This document shows positions 34,158-47,130 of a stretch of 64,000 bases of DNA, in pieces. Numbering within the stretch: the first letter of the stretch is position 1; each line of letters opens with the position of its first letter. This DNA is from Notospermus geniculatus. Lineage: Eukaryota; Nemertea; Pilidiophora; Heteronemertea; Lineidae. Where the stretch lies: contig NMRB01000021.1 in NCBI GenBank assembly GCA_002633025.1, forward strand, positions 569,670-633,669, given 5' to 3'. The position numbers were made by a program, and so were the translations under genes. A model generated the notes under the pieces. It did no database searches, was not told where the DNA came from, and saw only the letters and a program-made list of their open reading frames with translations.

Positions 34158-37100
34158 ATTAATATGGTAATAACCTGCAACAATTATTGCTTCTTCTTCT
34201 TATGAGATGTTTAGTAATGCACGCGTGGAATGTAATTTTGCTTGTCTGCTCTTCCACTGCGGTTGCCGATACCTGGGTATGTTGAAATCTACAGATGCAA
34301 AAACGGAGACCGTGATGCACAGTACTTAAAAAATTACTTAATAATGAAAGAGTGGTGTCATCATTTTGATTAGATGTAGATTGTTGAGAAGTGTGTCTAG
34401 TGCAGAGGGTAAAGCACTGAAGGAGAGATGGTTGTGTTGAAATAGTGTATGCTGATATAAAATGTATCGTGTTGTCCTCTCCTCAGAGATCACGTCCTCT
34501 TAGGAAATAGTGTTGAACAGGCCGGCTTTTTCCCTCAGCGTGTGCCGGTGAGCCTGGAATACACTGGTCCTGTGGAGAAAATAAAAGTGAAGAGTGACAA
34601 TTGGTATTTCAGTGATGCCATTCACTCCGGATTTCTCTGAGCAATGCACCCAGCATCACTACTTACAAATCCATTAACAGTTCCCGAATGGAGACCTCTT
34701 TTCGGGCTGTTGAATAGAAAACAGCCTTACGACTGGCCTCACATCTAATCTCGGACACTGAGTAACATTAACTAATGGCTCTTGTATGGATTAGAGGTGG
34801 TCAATGGAATTCCAATGAAGCCGGCGCCGACGCTGCATCTCGAATAGAAACTCCACAGATTAGACATTGATCACAGTAAAAACCACGAAACTGGTGAACT
34901 GCATTTTCACCGACCAGTTGCCCATGCGACTGAATCCAATGATTAGTAGTTTTAGGTTACTTAGGATGGAATTCTGGTGATTTTTGTTTCGGCTGTAACT
35001 TTTTATGTCGGTTCCTATTTGTAATCGAACGTCTCGGAAGGAAACGAAGGCTGACAAGCTCCCATAAAACACAGATTAGCGGGCGATAAAGCGACGACGT
35101 GATTGGCTATCGAAAGACCTGCCTGTTCAACAACTCTGGGGTCTGCACTGCTCCGTGGTTCGACAACGTCCTTTATTTCTGAAAGATCATTGGCCCGTGA
35201 TTAATTCTGACCAGTATGCCTATTGTATTGAATTATGCCGATATTGAGGCCTGATTGGCCTTTGTGAGTCGTGTGCATTTGTACAGCGAGGCTGCATATT
35301 GGTCTGTGACCTCATACATGTAGAAAGGAAAATGGTATACACAACGTCTTGAGAGTGCAATGGCAATGGTTGTTTTTGGATTTCTCTCCCTTCGTAAGCT
35401 TCTTACCAAATGGAATGAGCATGTCCACTGACCAGTCGCCACTTGATCAGCCTAAGTCCGGTCTCATGTCATCTCTGTATTCGCTTCATTGCTGTACTAT
35501 GTCCTTTCGGTACTCTGGATGACTTCTCTCATGCCTGCAATGATTGCCACAGTTTCGGAACGTTTGAAAGCGATATGTTCCGTTTTAAAACATCCTTTGA
35601 GACTTGCAAACTTTGATGGTATACTTTCGATGGAGCTGTTTGCCAACACCTCACAGCACGCGTCAGAGATAGCTCTTTGTCGCCAATATAAAGTTTTGAT
35701 ATTGATCATTGTCACCAACGTTAGTTCGAGTGCACGCAATATCAGCTTTGCCTTGTTGCTGCGCATTGAAGGCGAGGAACCCCATTACTGTTTTTAATAC
35801 CCGACTTGCAGCACAAGCGAAAGGATTTGAAAACTGCGGGCTCCAGACTTGTGCTTGTGCTTGTCAAAATTGACCGTTTGACACCCAGAGGGACCGGGAA
35901 TTTCTCAAAGACCTACATGTATGTATATCAATGGCAACAAGAGACGCAATACCATTACGGTACTATTCTGACTGTTGGATCTCAGAAAAAAATCGACTTT
36001 AGACGTCTCGGCAAAATATCTTGAGAGTTTCAAACTTTTTCGTGGCTGAACGCCTGCCATATTATGGAAGTAGTTGACAATAAAAACGGATGCTTTGTGT
36101 ACATGTACATACGTAACAATTGAATGGGGAGATTTCAGACCGGGATGAACAATGCTTTATTTGCAGATGTTCAAATTCACTGATACACTGCACATGTGCT
36201 CACACTGCTGTGATACACTCGCAGCATTCCCTGTGAAATGATGAGATTTGCGGAGGTTGGGGCCGAACCTCAAGGCTGAACAAGAACAGCTCTTAATTGA
36301 CTCTGAGCGGAAGTATCGAGGAAAATCCAGTGGTTAAACACCACAGATTCTTGTTCATTTTACGACCATAGCAAATGCCTGAACATGGGACAATGGCGTG
36401 TTCTATTCTCACTTATAACACTCTGGAAGTCCGGGGGAACAATTTAGTGAATTCATAAATTTATAACGAATTCATAAATCACTGTAATGTTGTAATCGAT
36501 AGCTGGAATGCAAATGGCTGTCGTGTAAGTGAAATAAATTTCATCAAAGTATTGTTCAAGATCTCTGCTGTAAGACTATAGGGCACTTTGTCTCATAATG
36601 CAGTGGGTTTGCCTGCAACAGGAGTATTTTCAACGCGTACGCGTGCAAAATGATAAGTACGGATGTAGTATTCGAAGTAGGCCTACAGCTTGCTGCCTTG
36701 CCCGAAAGAACAATGTAGGCCTACACGCACATTGTTCCTGTAGGGAAAGCAACAGGCATCTGCGCTACTTGCACAGAAAAAAGGCGTTTTCAGGCAATTT
36801 TGTCGGTGTAAACACCCAGATCGCCTCTGCTTCCCCAAAGTTTGGTGATAGAAGAGGGTTGGTATATTAACTAAAGCATGACTCTTTACCTATGAGTGAT
36901 GCACGCCCTGGGAATACCCATCTCCGCGCTTATGTATTGACTTTCAATTCATCATGTTGAAACAAGCGCGATTCGCTTTCTGTGGATGTTGAGTCGGATG
37001 AGTTCTGGGGATGTACACATCTTTCTACTGTGTTTTATTCTTTCATATTCTGTTGGTTCACATCAAGGAGTTACACAGCCTCACATATTGCAACCAAGTC

Positions 37101-37454
37101 AGGATGATATGAAAATAATGGCCACAAAGCAGTTTCCAATGTTCTATTTACTTGTGTGCAAAACGTTTTGCACCCAGGCGGGAATGGGGTTACTGTCTTC
37201 CCTTGTGTCATGCTTGTTTGGCCGCTGGTACATCAGTGAGTTACTCTACCATAACTATTTCAGATGTTAAACATCAACGCTTACTCAGGAAGACCCTCAG
37301 ACACAGTCCCCAACATCGAGCAAGTTTATTAGCCAGTAAATCAAACGGTGAATCCAAACATGTCTTCTGCTGTGTTTGCTGAAAGCCACGAACATCAATC
37401 CCACAAGAAATGAAGTTTTCGCTCGATTTGTTCTCATTATTTCTAATTCCTTAC
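34158..37454. other. stretch with little recognised content
   Basis: No transposon was seen. Small structures are a duplicated GAATTCATAAAT at 36447-36479, a CpG-rich palindrome ACGCGTACGCGT at about 36634-36645, and a 9-bp stem GAACAATGT with ACATTGTTC at about 36709-36738. The plus frame at 36986-37270 starts with a hydrophobic run (IFLLCFILSYSVG) like a signal peptide but has no other support. Confidence 0.35.
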
Positions 37455-37596
37455 GCCTGGAGGCGTCGTACAGCGCGTAGAGCAATGCATTACGTACACT
37501 CTCACGTGTTGGAAGATGAGAAACATTTCCTTCCCGATTGTCAGCATTTTTTAAAAGACGGAAAGGCGATACCACTCTCTCTCTCTCTTTTTGTTG
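37455..37596 (-). CDS. candidate exon, unrecognised, 142 nt
   Basis: On the minus strand a pyrimidine-rich acceptor (CTTCCCACAGTCTTTAG) leads into an open frame QQKERERVV, then LPTRESVRNALLYALYDASR. The frame ends at a fair donor (CCAGGC, then GTAAGGAA). The stop codon TAG lies exactly in the acceptor, so the frame opens at the splice site. The start is a GA microsatellite, giving KERERE. The opposite strand is also open here (37410-37718), which weakens the case. Confidence 0.28.
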
Positions 37597-39532
37597 CTAA
37601 AGACTGTGGGAAGCTGCCTTCTGTTTTACAGATGTCCCAACGGATCTCAGCAATTTCCGATGAAGAGCTTTCGAGTTCTGTCTCTTGTCAAGGCTGCTGT
37701 CGTTGTCCTTGTCATTAAGGGGATGTCCAATATGTCTGCTGTGTCCCTGTCGATTTCAGGTCTTCAGGTACCAGGCCAATAATGACTACAAGAAGGTACA
37801 TATACTAAGTATCAGTGGTTTGTGCAATGAGGTACGCTACAGAAAAACATGGATTAACATGGTCTAAGAGGAAATGCCATTAGGCCTACTACTGCCAAAC
37901 TGTTCGAAAAACGTACCAAAACTCCCTCCTACTTCCCATTTCTACTCATTTTCAGTTCGTCATTACAGGCAGGCAGCAATTTAAGAAAACTTCTCACGCT
38001 GTTCACTTTTTCGATCTTCCTCTTGGCTCCTGGCCATTAAAAGCGATGCAAAAAATTCCAATTGTACATTTACAGAATGGAAAAGAGGAGAAGCCGATTC
38101 TGAATGCATCAAACCATTCGCCTCACATTGCATCAAACCATTGCCAGTGTCATTAGCTACAGAATTATTCAATTGACGTTTCCAAGCTCCGACAGAACGC
38201 GGTAGCTACACGTCTAACCATGCAGTTCATTAGCTTAAGTGACTACCGAAGTCTTGTTTTGAATGACTTGATCAAATTGACATCAGGAGGAGGGGAGCCA
38301 TGTTTATGTCAACTTCTTAGGAAATTCAATTATGCAATAAAATTCTCTCTAAAATTTGTTGTGGGGTTGAGGCGGATCTAAATAAATGTTTTCATTGAGG
38401 GAAGAGGTTCATGAATCTTTCGTACTAATTATCTGGAAGAATGAGTAATTTCTTTGTGTTGGAAGTTGTTGCAGAAGTGCCGGTGAGGTCATAAAAGCGA
38501 TAGAAACTGCAAAATGTTCGCCAATACTGGTGTTGGGCACATCCATGCTAGTCAGGGCCAATTACATCATTGAAGAACTAGTACCGGTCACTTAACGTTT
38601 CTCTGATACTGCAGATAGATGGTGCACTTAGCCTTACGTTTTGTTATGAATATGGGCCTAGGGCACGCTGCGATAGACTACATGCATTCGTTTCATATCA
38701 GGCTCTCCAAAGTCCGTCGATATCGAAGAAACCAATGAGCAATATTGCTGGCCATTTGGATTATTCCTTGAACTGTGGCCATTCAGCATCGTGAGAGATT
38801 TCCAGGCTATGAGCGTAGACGTATCAATCCGATAGCCCGTCTGATATCGGTAGTTGTCATTGCTGCAGTAGGTCTACAACATGGCAAACTTGAAGAGTCA
38901 AAAATGTGATGGACGGAGATCAGAATAGAAATTATTCTGTTATATTGGACAAGGATCAGCGGCTGGAACGCGTTGAGCAGCTCCTGAAAGATCTTTCCCA
39001 TTCACCAAGAACTCAATGTAATGATATTCAATTGGCATGTAATTGGGTAATGCCAGTTAGATTGGCTTGGCATGCTGATATCTTTTTCTAGAGTTACTCT
39101 GGCAGTGGTTGCTTTAAATGAAATTTGTGCTGCTTGCTGAGGTGATGATAAAATGAGGCTCGGACGAGTGATTCGTGTGGGTTGGTTTTATGCGCTGATT
39201 CAATACTGCGCCAATGGAAAACATAGTAATTCGATTCGGAGCATGAAATTGACGGGAGAAAAAGTGAAAGCGACAGGGGAACTTACTTCAGGAATGTATT
39301 TTTCCTGATCGTTGCCTTTTTATTTATTTTTTGTTTTCTACTCTAGCTACTTTGAAAATTTGTCGGCAAAAGATTTGAGAATGAACTCCACGGTTCTAAC
39401 CAAATTTCTTTCGATCAGGTATCGCTACCTCGCTCGAAGAGATGCAGCTGTTCAGTGAGACAAAAGATTCAGCTTTCAGCTTACGTTATTCTTATACAAT
39501 TGGCCGATGATTTATTCCTTAAGTGAGAAGTC
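37597..39532. other. stretch with no recognised feature
   Basis: Only a small direct duplication of GCATCAAACCATT at about 38105-38143 and short frames. Confidence 0.35.
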
Positions 39533-39788
39533 TTAAAGATAATGTATCACGGCTATTTTCGCGGGCCACGAAATTCATTGTTTATTTACATTTTGTTTGT
39601 TTATGTCCAGGATTTCTTTGTCTTATGAGTAAATTGTTGGTGGCATGCCTCTCTAGAAATTCTGTTGATTCCAAAAGTATTCATTTGGGTGGGTTGGCAT
39701 GTCCCAAAAGTCCAAAATAACATAATGTAAACATCCATGTTTACAAACATTGAATGTAAACAATGAAGTCGTGATATATTATCTTTAA
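39533..39788. mobile_element. probable MITE, about 256 bp
   Basis: TTAAAGATAATGTATCACG at the left is inverted at the right as CGTGATATATTATCTTTAA. Further in, TTCATTGTTTATTTACATT is answered by GAATGTAAACAATGAA. Two overlapping frames (39523-39720 and 39601-39798) fall inside and are not genes. Confidence 0.7.
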
Positions 39789-40244
39789 CAAACGACATCT
39801 GCAGGCGATTCGCTTGCCAAGCGGTTGCCTTGGGTGAAACCCGTTTGAAGAGACCTCTCTGTTTCAGTTAGTATTCCAATAACATTCCTTCTAGGGATTG
39901 TGGGCTACTTGAGACAATTCAAGGTCGGCTTGGCCAATCAACCACAGCACTGAGTGACTTACTCTGTGATAGAGAGTTCATAAGGACTATCATTAGCCAA
40001 TATTGTGTGAAGTATTGTACATTGCACTGTGTGTATTGTGAATCGATAAGGGTATACAGCGTTCAAGGACAAGGACATGATATGAAATCACATGTAAAAC
40101 ATCAGCTTCATGTGATACAGTGATGTCGGGACGTGTCAAGAAAAAGTATTGATAAGCTAGATGTGTTCCACAATCATCATTGATTCGTCGCTCATTATTG
40201 AGATCAGGCTAATACAGTTTGTAGACATGGGGTCATCATATGAT
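39789..40244. other. stretch with no recognised feature
   Basis: Nothing recognised. Confidence 0.35.
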
Positions 40245-40300
40245 CCGCCATCTTGGCCTTGGTGCAACTTGCTCATTAGTAACTTTGAACAAGATGGCGG
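40245..40300. repeat. inverted pair of CCGCCATCTTG
   Basis: CCGCCATCTTG at 40245-40255 and CAAGATGGCGG at 40290-40300 are exact inverse copies around a 34-nt loop. Both are close matches to the YY1-type motif. They may be the remains of a small element like 19215-19371 or 45508-45680. Confidence 0.6.
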
Positions 40301-41334
40301 CGTGTCAAGACTACTTTTTGTGATTTCGTGGAGTGGTTAATATGTCAGTCGCGACGTGTCTCCTCTGCGAATCGTTTATTGTTTGGTTGCTTTGGCGACA
40401 TCTATTGACATCGAGACATGCTTGAAACTGCTGAGAGGAGAGATATAAGCGTCCTGTCCCCATGTCTTGGAAACCACTGATATTCTGCACGAGTGGCTGT
40501 CTCGGAACGGGAATGAATAACATCAGTGAACACGTGAGGAAAGTTGCTTCTTGCTTTTCTTGGCAATCTTGTTGGGTAAAAACAGTAGCTGACTACGTGT
40601 CTTGTGTTTTCCCCATGTTGCAAGTTTCGGCTCAACTGGTTCAACGTAAGATGACCAACCTATCCATGATATGCCAGGCCGTTGTGCTTTTGACTTCGTC
40701 CACCAAACCAAACCCTTTGTAGCTGCTACAGCGCTGGTACATCGTCATTAGGCAGTCATAACAATCCAGTAATCATGCAAATGCCAATTTGCAGGCGGCA
40801 ATGAGAGTAGCACCGGTCAACACCTCAATAGCTGAATTCGATACCGCTGCCTCGACATTCCCTGAGACGTGCTGGAACAAAGTCCGGGCTCAGCTGTGAT
40901 GTTTCTATCATACAATTACCTGTAGTCATCTTCTCCGTATCCCCGACGGGTATGTTGTCTCCCATTTCGCTACATAATGATTATTACACACGGTGCTTGT
41001 CTTTACTCAAGGAGACTATAGATAACTATGCGACTAAGTGTTCTGTGCGGGGAGGAATTGGTCCGCCTACTCAAGATAACTCTGATCTACGCTTCTCAAG
41101 TTAATTACTTTCAGCATACTCTTCCTTTATGCCGTATTCTACGACATCGTTAGGGCTTGAGACCCATATACAATTCTCAATTACTCATCGAACTTTTTGC
41201 GAATGCGAAAAACCCCTATTATGCTGCGTGCTAACTTATCTCGGTGTTACATCTCGGCATTACGATCCTGAGCCTGGTTTCACAAAATCAATTAACGAAA
41301 AACTTCGGAAGAAGTAGACTCTAGATGGTTCCCT
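40301..41334. other. stretch with no recognised feature
   Basis: Overlapping frames of 60-86 codons on both strands, no repeats. Confidence 0.35.
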
Positions 41335-41415
41335 ATCCAAATGAGGAACATGGGTAACTTGAGATGGCTCTCCCATACTTACCAGGCCCAATAATCCTTT
41401 GGCCCTGATGGAAAA
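41335..41415 (-). repeat. dispersed repeat, copy 4
   Basis: Shares AACTTGAGATGGC, CATACTTACCAGGC and TTTGGCCCTGATGGAAAAATC with the other copies. The pseudo-exon between acceptor-like and donor-like motifs is shortened to 22 nt. Confidence 0.7.
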
Positions 41416-44400
41416 ATCCAAAATACAATGGTAATCTCCTCGTGCGAATTTGTAGAGTGCTGCTTCTCCAAACTGATCAAGCTTTTTAACACAGTTAAGT
41501 ATTCTTCCTTTGAGTAGATCTATCAACGCCTATAGAAGGACCATTAAACCAGTTTATCACATTTATAGCGTGTTAGCAGACATCACACTGATTTTCAAAT
41601 GTCAGACGGCATTGATATGAATAAAATGTTTCCTTAATTACCTTTCCATGGATATGTTATTAGCTTTAACGAAACGATGTCTTTACTTTTCACATTATTA
41701 GAAGGAACTGGTAATCAATCATTATATCATTTGAGCTTTGAGGGAATTTCCATTTCTATTTTTTACTTCTTTAGTCGTCTAATCGATTCAGTCATTGATG
41801 GAAAAGGGGCATTATTGTGAGGGAACACAGTTCTGTCCTACTTAATTTCATTTTTACCCTTTGTTGATGTTGTGGCCAAATAAAATAAAACGAAATAAAA
41901 ACAAAGTCGGAAATTCGGCTTTCAACATGTAATGTAATAAAATTACACAGTCGAAAATCGGCAATGATGGTAATACCAGTAGGCCTACATACCTCAAGTT
42001 GGCTGGCCAGCACCTCAAGTTGGCTGGCCAGCAATGGCTCGTATTCTATAGAAGGTGTGGATGGGGATAGCGTAGTTCACCCCCAGAGTTCACCCGAAAA
42101 CTATTTTAGACACTGGCGAAATGAAAATAGATAGGTATGTCTGAGTAGAGGTCCGACGTGGAGGTGTTTCAGACACCGGCTTGATGACAGGAGATGTCTT
42201 AGATCACTGGATCTACGTGCAGATGACACCACAAAACGAGGTGTATTCCATGCTTAGCATCACTAACGACGACATCAAAAGAACTCCCTCACTCTTAACT
42301 GATACCCCAAATAGATGTACATGTCTTACCATGACACTCGAGAATATAAAGTGAATCCTTGATGTTATCACCCGACAGCTAATACCAATAGGACAGAATA
42401 CGAAATAGCTGATAAATAACCCTATTTGTTACACGGCATCATCCCGGGCAGCAATAGCTCAAAACAAGCTCAGTACCGCCAAAAACAGGATTCCATGGTA
42501 ACAAAAGAAAATAATTTTACGACTGTCGGATGGCCATATTTCTTCATTATGGCGTTAGTGGGGCGGGGAACAGCTCATTCTGGCACTGCAGACGAATAAA
42601 CAGGATTAATACATGTTTTTGTCTTTCAGAAAACTTTCGTTTTAACCAATCGGGGACGTTCATTCTTGTTTCTGCGGGATAGCTATTCTATTGAAACGTC
42701 TGCCATCTTGATTATTGACGACTAACTAAAATGTGCATCGTCATATAAGAGAGTGGCAAATACCACTGCTGTTTTTTCCCTGATTTATGACATCAAACGA
42801 GGAAAAATGTAAATCGAATGGACGCGATTTTTTGCAAGAGTGTGGATAGCCTGGCGCAGTGCAGGAGTTGAACTCATCGGAAATGATCCAAAAACGTTCG
42901 ATGGCTGTAGGCCATGCTCCTAGTGGAAAGAAATTGCTCGGGGGCTTCATGGTGGAAGGAAACAGCGAAATGGTCAACCAGGCAATGCCACAGCCGTGAC
43001 CAGTTTATACGAATGCTGAACACCAGCGACAAGGCCGGAAACCTGAATGGTTTCTGAGCATATTGATCGACGAACGAAGACCGCAATGCGTAGTTGGTTC
43101 AAAAACGATCAATATGGAATCAATCGACTCGGTGTAGGATCTAATACGACACCTTATGACCAGTTCCGGTGGCATTCCAGCAAGAAACGGCCCCCAACTA
43201 TCGAAATTTGTGCAACAGCCTTGATTATTTCCGTTTCTTTCGATATACGTTCGTATTTGGTCTCAAGGTTGTCAGATGAATCAAGGTGCCTTGAGCAGGT
43301 CAATTGAGTCGGTATTGACGGGTAATAAAGAAGTGAGATGTGAAACGTACATTGTATGCCGATTTGTCCCGACTTATTTCTCAATTGCAAAGAAGAGGGG
43401 CAGTGATTAGTAGTTTTAAGGCCTTTTTAGTGGAGGAACTACATGTATAAGGTATAACAGTATCATTTCGCCTTATGCTTGTAAAGTGCAAAGACAAGTC
43501 ACCACACTACGAGTTCAAGCACATACATGTAGTTTGCTCCACATCGTATGAGGTCTTCGGGGAGATATTGCAACCTGACGTGACTTGAATCTGTAACTTT
43601 TTAATATTTTAAGGTTGTAGTTCGCGAATTAAACAAGTTTATAGTTCAGTCCCTTGACCAGTGAAACATGATTGTGACTAATACTGACTGAGAAACCAAG
43701 CATGAAATGTTACTTACGTGCTCGGGTATTGTTGATTTCATTTGCTTCCCTATCACATACGGGCGCCCCATTGGTAATGAACCAAGAGAGATGAGAAACA
43801 ACAGTGTTTGATGAAAACTTCGCAATCGGTTTAAGTGGGTGAGTTGGCATTGTCTCCAGTTTTTGATGTCGACCCCTGAATACTCGCTATCAAAATACGA
43901 GATGTCATATTCGAGTTGACGCTATATTTCTCAGTTTCGGTACGTTAAGCTTGTTAGAACAAATGTCAAGTTTGAATTCGCATGAATTTTGTTGGAGAAC
44001 AAGTTGATTGAAAAACAGCCTTGACTCCAACATCAGCCAGTTTCTAAGCCGCTTTACACTATACATTTAAAAAATTGTGCATGGCTATATCCCCTTTTCC
44101 ATTCGACTGACGTAATGTAAGAAGTAAAAACCTCAGGCATGTACCGTGCAATATCCTTTATTCTTTAGCAGTGTGATTGCTTCGCAGAAATCAATCCGCA
44201 GTGCCATAACGACATGTTATCCTATAAATCGGCATTCGATTTTTTGGTTGAAGAACGGCTTGCTGACAGCGCCCATTTCGTCAGGTTACAACACTGGTTT
44301 ATTAGTGCTACGCTCAATCGCCGATATCTATCGTAGTGATTGCATTCAGTCTCAGCTAACCAGTTTCTCTATCGCCATCATTTGGGAAAACGCTGAACTG

Positions 44401-45507
44401 AAGTTGCAGTTGCTGAAACTTCGTCGTCTTCATCACCAAGCATCGCTTCATCTATGTGTCCGTAGACATTAGATGTTGCTAAATGCAAATAGCAATGACG
44501 TCCATTCCTGAAAATTCGGTGAATGGGTGGCACCTGATGTTTTTTTCTGCCAATGACTGTTTACTTGCAGTCTGCAGAAAAGTACTGATGGAAGGCAACA
44601 GAATTGCCAAGGCACAAATTAATGTTGCTTGGTGATTACTTGGCAGTTCACACTGCTGTCAATAGACCAAATTGATGTGCAGCTCCCTGTACATTACCCT
44701 ATCAGCTGGCGATTATGTCCATGTGGGAAATTCTCAAAAACGTCCTGGGAAGCCAAGATGGTGACCGGTTGCTAAAACGTCCCATCATTCACGTCATTGG
44801 GAATTTTTTACTTCGTTAGCTCTCTCCAATTGGCAAGTGTCAGAAGGAAGTTGGCTGTGTCAAGGACTCAAGATGGTTTCAATCTCAGGCACCAATTTTC
44901 TTTCTAATTTCGTCCTCTTAATTACATTGGATGGAGTCCCCGGCAATTAGCACTACCAATGTACACCATACGTTCATCAATTAGTTTTCATTCCTGACGG
45001 CAAAAGCACTAATCAGCGTTCATCTGTTGACACATTAATCACACTATACCTCGCGATAAAGGCGTAGTATAGGCAGCATCTGATCCTTTCGGTGTCAATT
45101 AAAAACGGGAAGTCCTTAATTAAGTTTTCGGATGCTGAGTGCAAAGTTTTCTTATCACCCACTTCCTGTATGTATGTTGACAATGACGCCATTATTCGAG
45201 AGGCAGATGAGGCCGAATCAGATCAACAGCATTCTCCCACAGCAGTGGTCTCCCTCCTCTTCATACGCTCGCACACAAAGTGAGTTGCTGAAGCGAGGTA
45301 AAAACCCCTGCTGCGGGAGGATGCATCATCAACAGCCATTAGCTCGCCTTGGCAGCCATCAAGACTGACACTGCGTCATTAATCTTTTTGACGGTTGGTA
45401 TAGTGAACGAAAAAGAAGAAACAATATACTGTGACTTTAAAAAGCAACCATGTAATAGTCCTTAGTTACAAATGAGATCTACAATCCAGTGTTTAGGCTA
45501 TTCATCC
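41416..45507. other. stretch with little recognised content
   Basis: A 21-bp tandem duplication (CCTCAAGTTGGCTGGCCAGC twice) lies at about 41992-42033. Frames reach 108 codons (44146-44472) without support. Nothing else was recognised. Confidence 0.35.
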
Positions 45508-45680
45508 TTTCGACAGCCATCCGCCATCTTGGATTTCTTGCAAACTGCACATGCGCAGTCATATCTGGTAACCAAATTCGCATCTCTCGACCAATCACAT
45601 GCTTTGGTTTGCCTACCAGTGAGTGCGCGCGCACAAAATCCCTGTAGGAAACAAGATGGCGGGGGCGAGAGGTGTCGAAA
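45508..45680. mobile_element. probable MITE with CCGCCATCTTG arms
   Basis: The left TTTCGACAGCCATCCGCCAT, then CTTGG, is answered at the right by CAAGATGGCGGGGGCG, then TGTCGAAA. The inside holds GCACATGCGCAGT and GTGCGCGCGCAC. The arms are imperfect (about 20 matched bases), so this is less certain than the larger MITEs. A 109-codon minus frame (45479-45808) and a plus frame cover it without support. Confidence 0.55.
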
Positions 45681-45749
45681 CGATTAATAGCAACAACAAA
45701 AAATGTACGAGGAGTTATATTATCAAGTAAAAATGCTTTGAATATCCTT

Positions 45750-46439
45750 AATGGTGAAGTAGGTGGGAATTTTGGTGCATTCTCGCATAGGCACAGGTCA
45801 ATAATCACTCATCCAGCTTAATCTTTAGTTCATTTCACTTATCACAGCAGTAGTAGTGAGACTGATTCAAAGTCTGATTTTCTGTCTTATCGCTGATATT
45901 ACTCACCACCGTGGCCACACTGCTGAAGCCATATCTTAATTTGGATAGTCTAGACTTATGCATGCGCATGATTTGGGGTGCAAATGTCTCTCCAAATTTA
46001 ATTAGCGCCGTGTCCAACGAGTGATGAATGAGCTTTTGACGTGAAAATGTATGCTCACGTTGCTCCTATGGATGTGGTCGGAATAATTCACAATGTGTGA
46101 GATGTGACACATGTTTATAACGAAAACTACGCAGACCTTTCGCCTTAAAGGTCCTGTTCTGTTAGATGAAATCGTAACTTGTTGATTTTCACCTATACTA
46201 CAGGTATTCGACCAGGAATTCCTCTGTTTTAACGAAACATCTGCCAGTGTTGCGCTGACCAAACACTGCAGCCTGGGCGAAAGTCTACAAAATCTCTTTC
46301 CACCAAACTTGATTCACATCAGAGGCTGCCCAAGCCTTAACTCTCTTATCTATGAGATGCTTCTATCCACTGAACCATTAAAGACAAATTGGGGTGATTT
46401 GCTAACGAAGACGAACGATAATTGACCAGGCAGGAATTG
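45750..46439 (+). repeat. near-identical duplication B, copy 1
   Basis: 690 bp matching 46441-47130 at a constant offset of 691. I counted about five substitutions and no indels. It ends at the ambiguous base at 46440. As with the 3-5 kb pair, the N at the junction favours an assembly artefact (overlapping contig ends or two haplotypes). It duplicates a candidate exon (45907-46065). Confidence 0.9.
45907..46065 (-). CDS. candidate exon, 53 codons, unrecognised (copy 1)
   Basis: On the minus strand a plausible acceptor (TTCCGACCACATCCATAG) is followed by 159 nt in phase 0, reading EQREHTFSRQKLIHHSLDTA, then LIKFGETFAPQIM and RLSKLRYGFSSVATV. It ends at a strong donor (ACGGTG, then GTGAGTAAT). 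Length, phase and both signals agree. No domain was recognised; it is basic and soluble-looking. In the second copy one of the two differences is synonymous (GTG to GTT, Val) and the other changes Leu to Pro. It belongs with the frames at 47037-47707 if a minus-strand gene is real. Confidence 0.42.
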
Positions 46440-46440
46440 N
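46440..46440. other. ambiguous base at duplication junction
   Basis: A single n exactly between the two copies of the 690-bp duplication. Confidence 0.85.
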
Positions 46441-47130
46441 AATGGTGAAGTAGGTGGGAATTTTGGTACATTCTCGCATAGGCACAGGTCAATAATCACT
46501 CATCCAGCCTAATCTTTAGTTCATTTCACTTATCACAGCAGTAGTAGTGAGACTGATTCAAAGTCTGATTTTCTGTCTTATCGCTGATATTACTCACCAC
46601 CGTGGCAACACTGCTGAAGCCATATCTTAATTTGGATAGTCTAGACTTATGCATGCGCATGATTTGGGGTGCAAATGTCTCTCCAAATTTAATTAGCGCC
46701 GTGTCCAACGAGTGATGAATGGGCTTTTGACGTGAAAATGTATGCTCACGTTGCTCCTATGGATGTGGTCGGAATAATTCACAATGTGTGAGATGTGACA
46801 CATGTTTATAACGAAAACTACGCAGACCTTTCGCCTTAAAGGTCCTGTTCTGTTAGATGAAATCGTAACTTGTTGATTTTCACCTATACTACAGGTATTC
46901 GACCAGGAATTCCTCTGTTTTAACGAAACATCTGCCAGTGTTGCGCTGACCAAACACTGCAGCCTGGGCGAAAGTCTACAAAATCTCTTTCCACCAAACT
47001 TGATTCACATCAGAGGCTGCCCAAGCCTTAACTCTCTTATCTATGAGATGCTTCTATCCACTGAACCATTAAAGACAGATTGGGGTGATTTGCTAACGAA
47101 GACGAACGATAATTGACCAGGCAGGAATTG
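46441..47130 (+). repeat. near-identical duplication B, copy 2
   Basis: Partner of 45750-46439. Sequence continues beyond 47130 into unique DNA, whereas copy 1 is preceded by unique DNA, as expected for two overlapping contigs laid end to end. Confidence 0.9.
46598..46756 (-). CDS. candidate exon, 53 codons, unrecognised (copy 2)
   Basis: Second copy of the exon at 45907-46065, with the same acceptor, donor and phase and a Leu-to-Pro difference at residue 12. Of the two it lies nearer the possible upstream exons at 47.0-47.7 kb. If the duplication is artificial, only one of the two exists in the genome. Confidence 0.42.

Noticed and set aside
36986-37270. Frame starting with a signal-peptide-like stretch
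   Set aside because: The hydrophobic run is short, nothing downstream resembles a mature domain, and there is no splice or promoter support.
37410-37718. 102-codon plus-strand frame opposite the 37455-37596 candidate exon
   Set aside because: It lacks splice signals and includes a CT microsatellite coding for SLSLSL; it also shows how easily both strands stay open by chance.
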